From NCBI RefSeq assembly GCF_030812775.1, contig NZ_JAUSTI010000002.1:1-64000 (forward strand): a stretch of DNA of 64,000 bases, in the 5' to 3' direction. Shown here in pieces: positions 8,856 to 18,890 of the stretch (position 1 is its first letter; each line of letters starts with the position of its first letter). A model generated the notes under the pieces. That model saw only the letters and a program-made list of their open reading frames with translations. It was not told where the DNA came from and searched no databases. The translations under genes and the position numbers were made by a program. Source of the stretch: Paenibacillus tundrae (lineage in GTDB: Bacteria > Bacillota > Bacilli > Paenibacillales > Paenibacillaceae).

Positions 8856-9770
8856 ATGTTGGAGAACTTGGAAGGACGGTCGTTGCTTACTTTTTTGGCC
8901 GTATTGGAAGAAGGGAATTTTAGCCGTGCCGCAGAGAAGCTGGGCTATGTGCAATCGACGGTTACTTCACAGATCCAGTTATTGGAGCAAAGCTGCAACC
9001 AAAAACTATTTCACCGACTTCCCCGTGGCGTAAAACTGACTGAAGCGGGCGAACAGTTTGCGCTTTATGCCCGAAAATTTGTACAGTTGGGTCATTCACT
9101 CGAAGAAGCATTAGAAAATCTGGATCATCCTCGTGGCACATTGCGTTTGGGATCGTTGGAATCATTTTTGGTCACGCGAATGTCCAATTTTATGCATTCT
9201 TTTTTCACGGAATATAAAGAAATCCATCTGCTACTAGAAACGGGATTTCAAGCGGATATTGTCGAACAGGTTCAGTCTCATGTCATTGATTTTGGAATCG
9301 TACCGATGAATCCCAAAAAAGACGATTTAATTTTTGAGCCGCTGATCGAAGAGGAAATGATCGTCGTCGCCTCCCGAAATCTGGCTCATTTGATCGAAAA
9401 CGAAGGATGGGAAAATAATTCGGGAATTCAGATGATCGGCTTCGGTTCCCGCTGCGTATATCATACGGAAGGACTCAAACTGTTAAGCGAAATGGGTCTA
9501 CCCTCCGAATTCCGTTCGACTGGATTTGCAAGTACCGAACTTGTACGGCAGGTCGTGACTTGCGGACTTGGTGTTGCTCTTGTACCTAAGATCATGATGG
9601 CTCAAGAACTTGCAAAAGGCAGCGTCATTTCGCTCCCCCTGCCTCGACAAGTCACCTTCGTTCACGGCATCGTCCGGCACAAAAAACATGTATTGAACAC
9701 ACCTTCCAAAGTGTTTTATCGCGCATTGACCGAATATTTTTCTAATCAAACTTCAATAGGATCAATCTGA
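8856..9770 (+). CDS. LysR-family transcriptional regulator
   Basis: This 304-residue regulator has an N-terminal winged helix-turn-helix (residues about 5-65, FLAVLEEGNFSRAAEKLGYV then STVTSQIQLLEQ). A periplasmic-binding-like effector domain follows. Start 8856 follows GGGAGGAA at seven bases; the in-frame ATG 30 bases upstream lacks such a site. It is divergent from the alpha/beta hydrolase gene, the usual arrangement for a LysR regulator and its target. The inducer is unknown. Confidence 0.92.
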   Translation: MLENLEGRSLLTFLAVLEEGNFSRAAEKLGYVQSTVTSQIQLLEQSCNQKLFHRLPRGVKLTEAGEQFALYARKFVQLGHSLEEALENLDHPRGTLRLGSLESFLVTRMSNFMHSFFTEYKEIHLLLETGFQADIVEQVQSHVIDFGIVPMNPKKDDLIFEPLIEEEMIVVASRNLAHLIENEGWENNSGIQMIGFGSRCVYHTEGLKLLSEMGLPSEFRSTGFASTELVRQVVTCGLGVALVPKIMMAQELAKGSVISLPLPRQVTFVHGIVRHKKHVLNTPSKVFYRALTEYFSNQTSIGSI

Positions 9771-9852
9771 TATATAATGTCGCACTACCAAACTAGAAAT
9801 ATGTATTCCAGTAGTTAGCCCTGCCTTAATATGAATCTTAATCAAAACAAAA

Positions 9853-9882
9853 CCCGCCTATACCTTCAGAAGGAATGGGCGG
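9853..9882 (-). terminator. Intrinsic terminator of the GH28/GH88 transport operon
   Basis: On the minus strand GCCCGCC pairs with GGCGGGTT around an inner ACCTTC/GAAGGT-type stem, followed by TTTTGTTTTG. It lies about 70 bases past the GH88 stop. The plus strand also has a later T run, so it may serve the LysR gene too. Confidence 0.75.
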
Positions 9883-9954
9883 GCACAATGCTACGGTTTT
9901 TTTGATTGGCATCCAGCCCCTAGCGTTTCATATACTATGTCACATGATGTTTGC

Positions 9955-11112
9955 TTACCAAAGATACAGATCTTTTCCCTTTAATTTGAAGATCGCTTCA
10001 ATAAAGAAATAATCTCCATAAATGATGGACTGGTGATGTTCTTTCGCATGATAAGCCGCCGATCCATTCACTAAGATGCAGTCACAGCTCTCCGTCCAGT
10101 CTGAACGAGCCTCATCGAGTACCTTCAAGAGTTTGATCGCAGCATTCAGATAGAGCGCCTTCTCATGCAGCCCGACAGCCTTAGATATTTCAATGAGTCC
10201 ACAAGCAGCAATCGCTGCGGCCGTGGAGTCTTCGTATGCAGGTTCTTTTGGCTGCCTAAAGTCAACAGGAATAATTCCATCATCTGGAATATTTGCGATA
10301 AAATAATGAGCAATACGCTTTGCTGTATTTAGGTATTCCTCTTTGCCCGTACGAATATAGCTCATCATAAAACCATAAAGTCCCCACGTCTGACCTCTGG
10401 ACCAAGAAGAGCCGTCCTCATATCCTTGTCCTCCATGCGTTCTGACAACTTCCCCATTAAACGGGTCAAATTCAACAATATGATGAACCGATCCGTCCGG
10501 ACGTACAAAGGTTTTCATTACGTTATCTGCATGCTTCAGGGCAATCTGCATAAAACGAGGATCCCCGGTTTCTTCAGTAGCCCAATAAAGGAGCGGAATA
10601 TTAAACATACAATCAATAATCGCCCAACCTCGACTGTCCTCTTCAGGTAAGTCGTTCCACGCTCGTATAAATTCCCCTACTAGATTATAGCGACCTGCCA
10701 GAAGATTGGCTGCATGTAGCGCTCGTTTTCGGGACTGTGGATTTTGGGTGAGCTTATAGTTTGTAACACTGGTTGGCAGCCACATAAAGCCCACATCATG
10801 ATGCAATCCGTAATACTGCTGCAGCCCGGCATCTAATTTATCTTCAGAGAGGTTCGCATACTCTTTGTATTTCTCCTGACCCGTTACATGATACATTTGC
10901 CACATCATACCACCCCAGAACCCATTGGTCCACCAATTGATTCCGTCAGCATGTGTCCCGCTTGGATTCTGGACTGATCTGTCATCATGTACTCCATTGA
11001 TGGTCGTGTAAGGAATTTTGTCTTTCGATTTCTCACTCACCCAGTCCATTTTTTCGATTATACGTTGAACGACTCCTTGAAGCCAAATATTTGAATTATC
11101 AATGGTTAACAT
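9955..11112 (-). CDS. GH88 family unsaturated glucuronyl hydrolase
   Basis: This 385-residue (alpha/alpha)6-barrel enzyme should hydrate and release 4,5-unsaturated uronic acid from the end of lyase-made oligosaccharides, inside the cell. The two catalytic-region Asp motifs of the family are present in HHDVGFMW and IIDCMFNIP, with the aromatic SWSRGQTWGLYG motif later. GH88 fits better than GH105, but the two are related. There is no signal peptide, which fits an intracellular trimming role. It is the last gene of a five-gene operon after two permeases, a binding lipoprotein and the GH28-type enzyme. Confidence 0.85.
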   Translation of the reverse strand: MLTIDNSNIWLQGVVQRIIEKMDWVSEKSKDKIPYTTINGVHDDRSVQNPSGTHADGINWWTNGFWGGMMWQMYHVTGQEKYKEYANLSEDKLDAGLQQYYGLHHDVGFMWLPTSVTNYKLTQNPQSRKRALHAANLLAGRYNLVGEFIRAWNDLPEEDSRGWAIIDCMFNIPLLYWATEETGDPRFMQIALKHADNVMKTFVRPDGSVHHIVEFDPFNGEVVRTHGGQGYEDGSSWSRGQTWGLYGFMMSYIRTGKEEYLNTAKRIAHYFIANIPDDGIIPVDFRQPKEPAYEDSTAAAIAACGLIEISKAVGLHEKALYLNAAIKLLKVLDEARSDWTESCDCILVNGSAAYHAKEHHQSIIYGDYFFIEAIFKLKGKDLYLW

Positions 11113-11155
11113 GGCTATTCTCCTGCTTTCAGTTTAATATCTATATAGCCAAATA

Positions 11156-12601
11156 CTACTTATAATCGTTGACCTTAACATTAGCGACGTGGGCTCCAAC
11201 TATAAGATCCTTGTCTTTACATAAAGGTTCGCCATTCACCAACACATTTTCAAATCTTACATTCTCTACCTTGCGTGCTTTGTCGTAGCCCTCAATGTGG
11301 GAAGGATTTAGACAACATCCGTTATACTCAATATTTTTGAAAAGAACATTGCGGATCCGTTTACCGGGAGCGGGATTGTATTTTGGATTTTGTAGCACTC
11401 TCACATTGAACAATTCGCCTAATTCGAAAGGTTCAATACGGATGTTCTTATACAGTATGTTCTGCACCGTGTTATGATCTCCAGCATTGATCGCTAGACA
11501 TCCCCAGTAGTCCGGCTGTGGTTCGTGATGTTCTAGAATATCAATATCGCTGAGTACAATATCCTCAATTACATCTCCGTCTCCTTCATAGTTACCGTGT
11601 GTACCTATATTGGCTGGGTGCGCCACATCTGCCCATAAGATCGAACGTTTAACTCGAACTCGCCGGGTATCTCCCTGATATTCGCCCCGAGAGGCATAGA
11701 TTGCAATGCAGTCATCCGAAGTACGCAGAAATACATTATCAATGTTCACATCTGAACAGGCCATCATGTCAATGCCATCTGACCAGCCTCGAGTGCTGAA
11801 CGTTTTGATGTTACAAATATCTATAGCTTCGGATTGCCCGATCAGGACTGTATAATGTGGCGGGTCGATGAATGTTATGCCTTCAATGGATATATTTCGG
11901 GAATAATTGATTTCTACCCCGCGATAAAAGGTCGTTTTCTCAAAATCAGACATATACAATATTCCCCTTCCTCGAATGACCACATCCTCCACGCGGTTAC
12001 AGATAAATCCTCCATAGATAACTGCACCACCTGCGATATAGATGATTGTATGGGAAGGTACCTCTAATCGAGATGTATCGAAATGATGAATACCGGGTTG
12101 AAAATAGATCACGTTGGTTCTCACCTCTGAACTCGCACGTGCCAAAGTCTCCAGCATGTCTGCCGAATGATGCATTCCCGGGGCTAGCAGCAGCACACCC
12201 TCATTCGAAACTTGCGGGATATCTTGCTCCAGCGGATTAGCAAAAATATGAAGATTGTGGAATCGGTCTCCATCCACTTCTAAGGATAGCTGCTGCGGAC
12301 CGTCTAGATGAAGCGATATGTGGTCTGCTTCCAACGCACAGCTTAAGCCTGCTGAGATCGGGCGGACAACCGCCGCCTGAACAGTTCCTGCATTTTTCAC
12401 AATATGCAGTTCTACCGGCCCGTTACAATCGAACGTGACCATCGATGCATTGCGGACATCATGCATATCAACCTTCACATTGTAGCTAGACAAGGGATGC
12501 CATTCTCCGTGCGGCTTACGAACTTTCACAGTGAAGTCTGAGTTAACTACGGCACCAATCGGGGCTGGATAAACCACTACTTCGGTATTAACAGTCTGCA
12601 T
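11156..12601 (-). CDS. GH28-type right-handed beta-helix glycosidase
   Basis: This 481-residue protein has a beta-sandwich N-terminal part of about 130 residues and then a parallel beta-helix with many short repeats (VIRGRGILYMSD, ISIEGITFIDPP). The Asp-rich motifs SDGIDMMACSDV and TSDDCIAIY and a later IGTHG match the catalytic cluster of GH28 polygalacturonases and related families, though the classical NTDG is changed to SDGID. No signal peptide is seen, so it probably acts on imported oligosaccharides. A rhamnogalacturonan- or galacturonan-type substrate is an inference; GH49-like activity cannot be excluded. It lies between the binding lipoprotein and GH88 genes. Confidence 0.75.
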   Translation of the reverse strand: MQTVNTEVVVYPAPIGAVVNSDFTVKVRKPHGEWHPLSSYNVKVDMHDVRNASMVTFDCNGPVELHIVKNAGTVQAAVVRPISAGLSCALEADHISLHLDGPQQLSLEVDGDRFHNLHIFANPLEQDIPQVSNEGVLLLAPGMHHSADMLETLARASSEVRTNVIYFQPGIHHFDTSRLEVPSHTIIYIAGGAVIYGGFICNRVEDVVIRGRGILYMSDFEKTTFYRGVEINYSRNISIEGITFIDPPHYTVLIGQSEAIDICNIKTFSTRGWSDGIDMMACSDVNIDNVFLRTSDDCIAIYASRGEYQGDTRRVRVKRSILWADVAHPANIGTHGNYEGDGDVIEDIVLSDIDILEHHEPQPDYWGCLAINAGDHNTVQNILYKNIRIEPFELGELFNVRVLQNPKYNPAPGKRIRNVLFKNIEYNGCCLNPSHIEGYDKARKVENVRFENVLVNGEPLCKDKDLIVGAHVANVKVNDYK

Positions 12602-12634
12602 ATACGTCCTCCTCTAACCCTAGAGATGAGCAGG

Positions 12635-12670
12635 TTAGCAGACGAGCACCATTCCCAGTTCATCTGCTAA
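12635..12670 (-). other. Intra-operon RNA hairpin after the binding-protein gene
   Basis: TTAGCAGACGA and TCATCTGCTAA form an 11-base arm pair with one mismatch and a 14-base loop, in the gap between the binding lipoprotein and the GH28-type gene. There is no T run, so it is not a standard terminator. Hairpins in this place often protect upstream binding-protein mRNA from 3' decay; that role is inferred. Confidence 0.55.
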
Positions 12671-12700
12671 CGATCGTGCCTTCATCTCTGAAAAGTTCTT

Positions 12701-14275
12701 TTATCTATTGCGCTCCTCATAGATCTGTTGAGCCTCATCCAGTTCCGACTGTCCTCCCGAGTTCAACCACTGTGACCGGAAATCATCAAAGTCTTTGTCC
12801 GTATTGGCTTCACCCGAGATTGCTTTAATATAATATTGAGCCTGCAATGTATTTAAAATTGCCTCATACTGGGCTTTTGTCGTCATAACCGTGGACTGCA
12901 TCAGATCAGTCAGGACTGTAACATCCTCAACATTAGTCAATTTCTCTTTAAAAGCCAGCTTCTCAGGAGAATAGTGATGCTTCATCATGGAACTTACTTT
13001 GGCACCGAATGGATTATAGAAACCCGCACCCAGTTCACTCATTAACTCGGTACCCGCCGCGGCTTCCGTAACAACTGCCAATTCGCCCTCCAGGTTATAG
13101 GAGTTTCCTTTTTCGCCAAACACCGTCGTTAAGTAGCCTTCCGTATCCGTTGTGACATACTCAAGAATTTGCAAAATCTTGATTCGTTTGGCATCATCCT
13201 TCTCCAGCTGTGCTCCAAACAACAATGGAGGCTGCAAGGCTCCGTTAGCCATCGCATACTTCTTGCCGTCCGGTCCAGCGAACGGAACACCGGGAACAAG
13301 CTCAATGCCTTTATCTTTGGAGATCAGCCCAAAATATCCATCATCATACAGATGGTGCCACATTCCTGTCTCGATGATGCCCGTTCGCAGACTGACAAAT
13401 TTGGTTTGAATCTCGCTGTTGCCATCGGTGATGAACTCGGGATCAATAATGCCCGCCTTATACCATTTATTTAAGAGCTTCAGTGCATTGCGAGCTTCCT
13501 CTGTAATCGCGCCATAAGTTACTTTGCCATTCGCATCTAGCTTGAACTGGTACGGAGCTACTCCGTAAGCTGCAAACACCGTATTGAACAGCTGTGCCTG
13601 AGCATCCTTACCTCGTCCGGTCAAGCCATACGTATCCTTTTTACCGTTACCGTCTGGGTCGTCATTCATGAATTTGGTCAGCACATCCTCAAGCTCGGCA
13701 AGATTCTTTGGCGGTTCATTGTAACCAATAGCTTTGAGCCATTGTCCGTTGTAGGCCGGAATAAACCCTGTTGCACCTTCTCCCCATACTTTGGGAACTC
13801 CCCAGTTCTTACCGTTGTACGTCCCTGGATCCCAGGCATTCGGATCAACACTTTCCACGTCCGCCGTGTATTTAGGCATATATTGCTTAATTTCCTCTTG
13901 GGATACACTCGCAAGAATACCTTGATCCGCCCATTGCACCACATCGCCTACAGTGCCATCTACCGAAATAATGTCTGGAATCTGGCCGGACGCCAGCATG
14001 ACATTAAATTGTTCTTTCCAGGTAGCCGTTTCGAAGGAGATATTCTTGAACTTCACATTAAATTTATCTTCCAAAAACTTCTGAACATAATTGTTATCGG
14101 CTTTTGGGATATTCCAGTTGTTTGCGATTGAGATTTCTATCGGCTTCTCCGTGCCCTTGTCGGAACCTTCTTCTGTACTGTTGTCGGTACTCCCTCCACC
14201 ACTGCAACCGCTTACTAATAATGAAGCAGATAACACTATGCCTAGCATACCGGTTAATAATCTCTTTTGTTTCAT
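12701..14275 (-). CDS. Carbohydrate ABC importer, substrate-binding lipoprotein (LplA-like)
   Basis: This 524-residue extracytoplasmic binding protein starts with a lipoprotein signal and lipobox VSGC, followed by a Gly/Ser/Thr/Glu-rich linker. The length and the ISIANNWNIPKADN and GVPKVWGEG segments fit the large LplA/YtcQ-type family that works with LplB/LplC-like permeases. It should bind an oligosaccharide released at the surface. It is third in the operon, 78 bases after the second permease, and is followed by a hairpin. The ATPase is not encoded here; such importers usually share a general MsmX-type ATPase. Confidence 0.88.
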   Translation of the reverse strand: MKQKRLLTGMLGIVLSASLLVSGCSGGGSTDNSTEEGSDKGTEKPIEISIANNWNIPKADNNYVQKFLEDKFNVKFKNISFETATWKEQFNVMLASGQIPDIISVDGTVGDVVQWADQGILASVSQEEIKQYMPKYTADVESVDPNAWDPGTYNGKNWGVPKVWGEGATGFIPAYNGQWLKAIGYNEPPKNLAELEDVLTKFMNDDPDGNGKKDTYGLTGRGKDAQAQLFNTVFAAYGVAPYQFKLDANGKVTYGAITEEARNALKLLNKWYKAGIIDPEFITDGNSEIQTKFVSLRTGIIETGMWHHLYDDGYFGLISKDKGIELVPGVPFAGPDGKKYAMANGALQPPLLFGAQLEKDDAKRIKILQILEYVTTDTEGYLTTVFGEKGNSYNLEGELAVVTEAAAGTELMSELGAGFYNPFGAKVSSMMKHHYSPEKLAFKEKLTNVEDVTVLTDLMQSTVMTTKAQYEAILNTLQAQYYIKAISGEANTDKDFDDFRSQWLNSGGQSELDEAQQIYEERNR

Positions 14276-14353
14276 CTCTGAATTCCTCCTTGTGATCTAA
14301 CGATTCTTCTTATTTGCATCAAGACGCCTTGAGGCAGCTTGAATGGATCCCTC

Positions 14354-15241
14354 TTAGCCTTTAAGCGAACCTACCATCGTTCCCTTCACAAAATACTTTT
14401 GCAAAAATGGATATACTAGAATGATGGGTAGTGCGGTGAACATGAGTGTAGCGGCTTTTATGGGTTCCTGGTATCCCAGTTCCGAGCCCTTCACATCTGC
14501 TGCGAACATGGATAGATTCTCTCCTGTGATGACCACTCGTCTCAGAAAGGTCTGAAGCACCTGCTTGGAAGGATCCTGAATATATAACACTGCGTCAAAC
14601 CAGGCATTCCAATGTCCTACCGCAGACCATAGTGATAAGGTGGCGATAACAGGCATCGATAACGGAAGTACGAGCTGGAACAAAATACGCAGATCGTTCG
14701 CTCCATCAATTTTGGCCGAATCCTCCAGCTCATCAGGTATGTTCTGAAAGAAATTACGCAGAATCAGCATAGAAAACGTACTGATCAATCCAGGGATGAT
14801 ATACACGAGCCGTGAATCCAGCATTCCCAGGGATTTAATCAAGAAATAAGTTGGAATCATCCCGCCGCTAAAGAACATTGTGAATACAATGATCATGGTA
14901 TACACATTACGATGCGGTAAATATTTACGAGATAGCGGATACGCCCCTAACGACATGAACAGAATCGAGCATACCGTTCCCACCACCGTACGAAAAACCG
15001 TATTTCCGAATCCCATCCAGATATCCTGACTTCCCAGTACCTTCTCCCATGCAAAAAAGGATACCTGCTGGGGATACAGATGGATCCCCAATCTCAATGC
15101 TTCTGCCGGTGTACTAAATGAGATCGAAAGCATATGCACAAACGGATACAGCATGACAATACATAAGATTATCATGAACATAATCAAACCCACCTGAAAC
15201 AGGTTACTGCCCCTGCTATACTTCACTGCCTTGTCCTCCAA
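14354..15241 (-). CDS. Carbohydrate ABC importer, permease (LplC/YtcP-like)
   Basis: This 295-residue membrane protein has six predicted helices and the permease EAA-type loop DSAKIDGANDLRILFQLVLP, which docks on the ATPase. The N-terminus PFVHMLSISFSTPAEAL and the C-terminus FVKGTMVGSLKG are typical of the MalG-like half of Lpl importers. It follows the other permease gene by 14 bases, so the two are cotranscribed, and it precedes the binding lipoprotein. Confidence 0.9.
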   Translation of the reverse strand: MEDKAVKYSRGSNLFQVGLIMFMIILCIVMLYPFVHMLSISFSTPAEALRLGIHLYPQQVSFFAWEKVLGSQDIWMGFGNTVFRTVVGTVCSILFMSLGAYPLSRKYLPHRNVYTMIIVFTMFFSGGMIPTYFLIKSLGMLDSRLVYIIPGLISTFSMLILRNFFQNIPDELEDSAKIDGANDLRILFQLVLPLSMPVIATLSLWSAVGHWNAWFDAVLYIQDPSKQVLQTFLRRVVITGENLSMFAADVKGSELGYQEPIKAATLMFTALPIILVYPFLQKYFVKGTMVGSLKG

Positions 15242-15255
15242 TCTGGTTATTCTGT

Positions 15256-16230
15256 TTAGAAGAGCCCCTGCTGTCCAAACCTTTTAGCCATATAGTTCGT
15301 TGCCAGTACTAGCGCAAAAGCAATCACATTCTTGAACAGACCGACTGCTGTTGTCATGCTAAACTGGAAGTTTTGTAAGCCCACCCTGTAAACGTAAGTA
15401 TCCAGAATATCCGCCACACTATAGGTTGCAGGGGAGTAAAGGTTCAAAATTTGGTCAAAGCCAGCATCCAGCACATTGCCAATACGCAGAATGAACATCA
15501 GTACAATGACTGGCATAATCGTCGGAAGTGTAATACTGAGGGTCTGCCTCCAGCGACTCGCTCCGTCCATCACCGCGGCCTCGTACATCTCGGGCTGAAC
15601 ACCCGCAAGTGCGGCCAAATAGATAATCGTACCCCAGCCAACTTCTTTCCAAATCGCCGAGATGACAAGTGTTGAACGGAAATGATTCGGATCTCCCAGA
15701 AAATAGACCGACTCCAAACCCACAAGCTGGAGCAGATAATTGACCACACCAGATGATGGAGACAACAGTGTGATTAAAATCCCTGAAAGAATGACCCAGG
15801 AAAAAAAATGCGGCAGATAAGTCAGCGATTGTGCTACCCGCTTGAAAACACCTGAACGAATCTCATTAATTAATAGCGCAAGGATAATCGGTGCAGGGAA
15901 TCCAAACAGAATATGCAAAAAACTGATGAAGATCGTATTCTTCAGAATCCGCAAAAAATCAGGAGATTGAAAGAATAAAAACTCGAAATGCTTGAAGCCG
16001 ACCCATGGACTGCCCCAGATTCCATCCATGATTCTGAAATCCTTGAAGGCCAGCTGGATCCCGTACATTGGTCCGTATGCAAAGATGGCATACCACATCA
16101 GCACCGGAGCAAGAAGAAGAAAAAGATATCTGCATTTCTTGTATTCCCTCCAAGTTGCTGCCCATTTTGACGGCTGTTCATTAAAGATACTTTTCTTGCC
16201 GTCCACTTCCGGATTGTGCACCGGGTTCAT
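15256..16230 (-). CDS. Carbohydrate ABC importer, permease (LplB-like)
   Basis: This 324-residue membrane protein is the MalF-like half. The conserved LAPVLMWYAIFAYGPMYG N-terminal helix and the EAAVMDGASRWRQTLSITLP coupling loop are visible. The open frame begins at 16257, but AAAGGAG stands eight bases before ATG 16230, which was chosen. It is the first gene of the operon permease-permease-lipoprotein-GH28-GH88. A candidate cre site lies about 60 bases upstream, and the YesS-like regulator gene is next to it. Confidence 0.9.
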   Translation of the reverse strand: MNPVHNPEVDGKKSIFNEQPSKWAATWREYKKCRYLFLLLAPVLMWYAIFAYGPMYGIQLAFKDFRIMDGIWGSPWVGFKHFEFLFFQSPDFLRILKNTIFISFLHILFGFPAPIILALLINEIRSGVFKRVAQSLTYLPHFFSWVILSGILITLLSPSSGVVNYLLQLVGLESVYFLGDPNHFRSTLVISAIWKEVGWGTIIYLAALAGVQPEMYEAAVMDGASRWRQTLSITLPTIMPVIVLMFILRIGNVLDAGFDQILNLYSPATYSVADILDTYVYRVGLQNFQFSMTTAVGLFKNVIAFALVLATNYMAKRFGQQGLF

Positions 16231-16291
16231 GATAACTGCTCCTTTCCAACCATCCAAAATTGCTCATGTCCACACTCCAATCTTAGTGTTA

Positions 16292-16305
16292 TGTAAGCGC
16301 TTTTT
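16292..16305 (+). promoter_or_regulatory. Candidate cre site of the glycan-uptake operon
   Basis: TGTAAGCGCTTTTT matches the CcpA cre consensus TGNAARCGNWWWCA at 12 of 14 positions and lies in the leader region of the importer operon. It suggests carbon catabolite repression. Confidence 0.55.
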
Positions 16306-16371
16306 CTATTGTAAGTTCTTTCGATTCTTTATGATTTCTTTCAGGATTTCTTATAAAATCTAATGAATTCA

Positions 16372-16423
16372 TAAAAAATGACTGCTGCTTGGATAACATT
16401 CATTAAATGTTCCAAACAACAGC
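16372..16423 (-). terminator. Probable terminator after the YesS-like regulator
   Basis: On the minus strand CTGTTGTTTGGAACATT pairs imperfectly with AATGTTATCCAAGCAGCAG, followed by TCATTTTTT. It lies about 40 bases beyond the regulator stop codon and separates it from the importer operon. Confidence 0.6.
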
Positions 16424-16464
16424 CCATATGCACCGCCTTACCTTCTATCTCTATCTTTGCTGCC

Positions 16465-18681
16465 CTATTCCTTATCCAGAGACAAAGAATCCAGCGTTGC
16501 CAGCTGTGAATTCCGATATTGTACAGGCGTTACGCCATAACGTGATTTGAATTTACTGTGAAAATACTGTGGATTCCGGTATCCGACTTGTGTTGCAATA
16601 ACTGAAACCGACAGACGTGGTTGATCACGCAGTAGATCTGCTGCTTTTTCCAGTCGCAACCGCGTTACATATTCCGTAAACGATTCTTTGGTTCCTTCAC
16701 TAAAAAGGGTAGAAATATAAGCAGGGGCTAGCGATACTTCCTTCGATAGGATCTGAAGGGATAACTCTTCATGCAGATGATCTGCAATGTATACCTTCAA
16801 AGTTCGAATGACATCCGTATGTGCATGGTTGCCCGCATACTTCAAATGTTCAGTAATCTGCATGCATAGTCTACGTATGCCTTCCACCGTATCGATCAGT
16901 GTATCCTTTTTTAATTCATCAAAGATATTGGAATGGGGTAGAAAGTGTTGTAATTTCAGCTCAAGCACCGATTGATACAATTGCATTATTAATTGCAGCA
17001 CAGCGAGCTCTGCTGTCTCAATCTGCATGTGACCATCCTGAAGAACCTCCAGAAAATGATTAATGAACTCAGCAACCGCCTCCTGATCTCCCGCCTGTAA
17101 TGCATTCTTGAAATGATCGTATTGAAACAGATAAGGGGTTGTGTTCATGTCCTGCACGCTGGAGTATGCAACGATTGAATCTTTTCCGTATAAAAAATGA
17201 TATCTACTTGCCTGCTTGGCCATCTGATACGAATCAGCGAGTGCTTCTGGGTGTTCTACCCTACTTCCCATTGCCGCTCCAAACCGAGAAACAGACTCCG
17301 TAGATCGCTGAAGCTCCTGCAACTCGGCTAGGATACGCTTCTCTGCGTCTTGTTCGTCAGGAAGAATACAATAAATCATAGCCGCCTCATTCTCATTAAT
17401 TGGAACAAATATGCTATGGAAAGACCGATTCATCTTTTCATAATGCATCTTCAACCCTGCACTGCCCTCTTCCGGAATTCGGAGATAGACGGTGCAATAA
17501 TCATATCCCGGTTGAATGAATTGCTCCGCTTCAATCTCTAGACTTACGCCAAGTAAGAGGTTTTTCATGTGGTTTTTCTTAGCTTGGGTCTCCAGGTTTA
17601 CGATCTTTTCCTCCATCAGATGAAAGGTGTTACCGATGAATGCGTACTCATTACCCAAGGACGTGACGGCACTTGATGTATGCAAACCTTTGATCTGCAT
17701 CATCAGTCTCTTGATCGGGATGTAGAGCTGCTTGGAGAAAAAGAACGATAGTAACAGACCGAATAACACAACTACGCCGCAACTAATTACAAGGCTGTTT
17801 TTCAACTGTTCGGATGACAGGACAAATGAGTTCATCGGACGATACATCGCATAGGTCCATTCCTGCTGCGAGTTGGCGGACTCCAGGTAAGACAGCACGG
17901 CTTTGCCTTCCGCTCCTTCAATAATCTGTTCTCCACTATGCTGGTTGTGAATGGTATTCTGCAATAACCCACTGAGCGCCTCATTATATTGCCCGGTGTG
18001 CAGCAGCTCTTGACAGGAAGAGTTGAAAATATACAGCTGGTCTGCAGAGGAACTCAAGATTCGGGATGCTGCCGTCTGTAGATACTCCACCCCAACATCC
18101 ATGAAGAAATACCCCATAGTTGGTACGCCAGGTGTCTCGTAGGGCAGTTTAATCACATAGGTCATTACCTTGCTACCATCCGCCAACGTCCGAAACAGCC
18201 ATTCTTTAGAATTCACTTCGTTCAGCTTAAGGATGAATTCAGCATCTTCTGATGTATCACTCTTCATATGAAAGTTGCTGGCATCTACGACATAATGATT
18301 AGCCGGAAAATAAACCGTAACATTAGTTAGCCCTTCATTTTCAATCCTGTAGAATTCCAATTCCTGCCGGAAGGAGGCAATTCGACTCAAATTTCCTTCC
18401 CAGCTCTTCGTTAACAATAGATTCAAGTTGAAATTATTCTGAATAAATCGAATGGATAGTGCTTTATTCTGTAGATTGTCTTCATACTTCTTCAATATCG
18501 TCTGCTCGATATAATCCTTGGCAGAGCTCAGACGGTTTTTATTGTCTTTGGCAATCTCATCCTCCATCATTTCATTAGCCTGGGTGTACCAATATCCACC
18601 CATAATGCCGATCAACATCACGGACAGAACAGTGTATGACAATATAAATTTGATAAAGATCGTTTTTCTATATTCAGGCAT
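16465..18681 (-). CDS. Membrane-bound AraC-family sensor-regulator (YesS-like)
   Basis: This 738-residue one-protein sensor has a transmembrane helix at about 10-28, an extracytoplasmic sensing domain to about 290 and a second helix around 295-312 (SLVISCGVVVLFGLLLSFFF). A cytoplasmic linker and a C-terminal AraC DNA-binding domain from about 635 follow, with two helix-turn-helix units (SLQILSKEVSLAPAYISTLF and SVSVIATQVGYRNPQYFHSK). Such proteins sense an outside sugar and switch on the neighbouring importer. The binding of DNA at the importer promoter is inferred from position. Confidence 0.88.
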   Translation of the reverse strand: MPEYRKTIFIKFILSYTVLSVMLIGIMGGYWYTQANEMMEDEIAKDNKNRLSSAKDYIEQTILKKYEDNLQNKALSIRFIQNNFNLNLLLTKSWEGNLSRIASFRQELEFYRIENEGLTNVTVYFPANHYVVDASNFHMKSDTSEDAEFILKLNEVNSKEWLFRTLADGSKVMTYVIKLPYETPGVPTMGYFFMDVGVEYLQTAASRILSSSADQLYIFNSSCQELLHTGQYNEALSGLLQNTIHNQHSGEQIIEGAEGKAVLSYLESANSQQEWTYAMYRPMNSFVLSSEQLKNSLVISCGVVVLFGLLLSFFFSKQLYIPIKRLMMQIKGLHTSSAVTSLGNEYAFIGNTFHLMEEKIVNLETQAKKNHMKNLLLGVSLEIEAEQFIQPGYDYCTVYLRIPEEGSAGLKMHYEKMNRSFHSIFVPINENEAAMIYCILPDEQDAEKRILAELQELQRSTESVSRFGAAMGSRVEHPEALADSYQMAKQASRYHFLYGKDSIVAYSSVQDMNTTPYLFQYDHFKNALQAGDQEAVAEFINHFLEVLQDGHMQIETAELAVLQLIMQLYQSVLELKLQHFLPHSNIFDELKKDTLIDTVEGIRRLCMQITEHLKYAGNHAHTDVIRTLKVYIADHLHEELSLQILSKEVSLAPAYISTLFSEGTKESFTEYVTRLRLEKAADLLRDQPRLSVSVIATQVGYRNPQYFHSKFKSRYGVTPVQYRNSQLATLDSLSLDKE

Positions 18682-18890
18682 TTACATCCACCCCCTGTTA
18701 CTTCGCTCCTCAGTGTGCGATCCCGTCTCTACAACAATGTATGCGCTATCATAATTGAGGTCAGCTATAGTTATTCATATTGCTTAAGCTATCAAAATCA
18801 TTCTCTAAAATCCAGTATAAAATCTTTCACTTCATTCTAATTTCTTTCATCCATGTAGCTGATCTGCACCGATCTACTACATTACAATAA

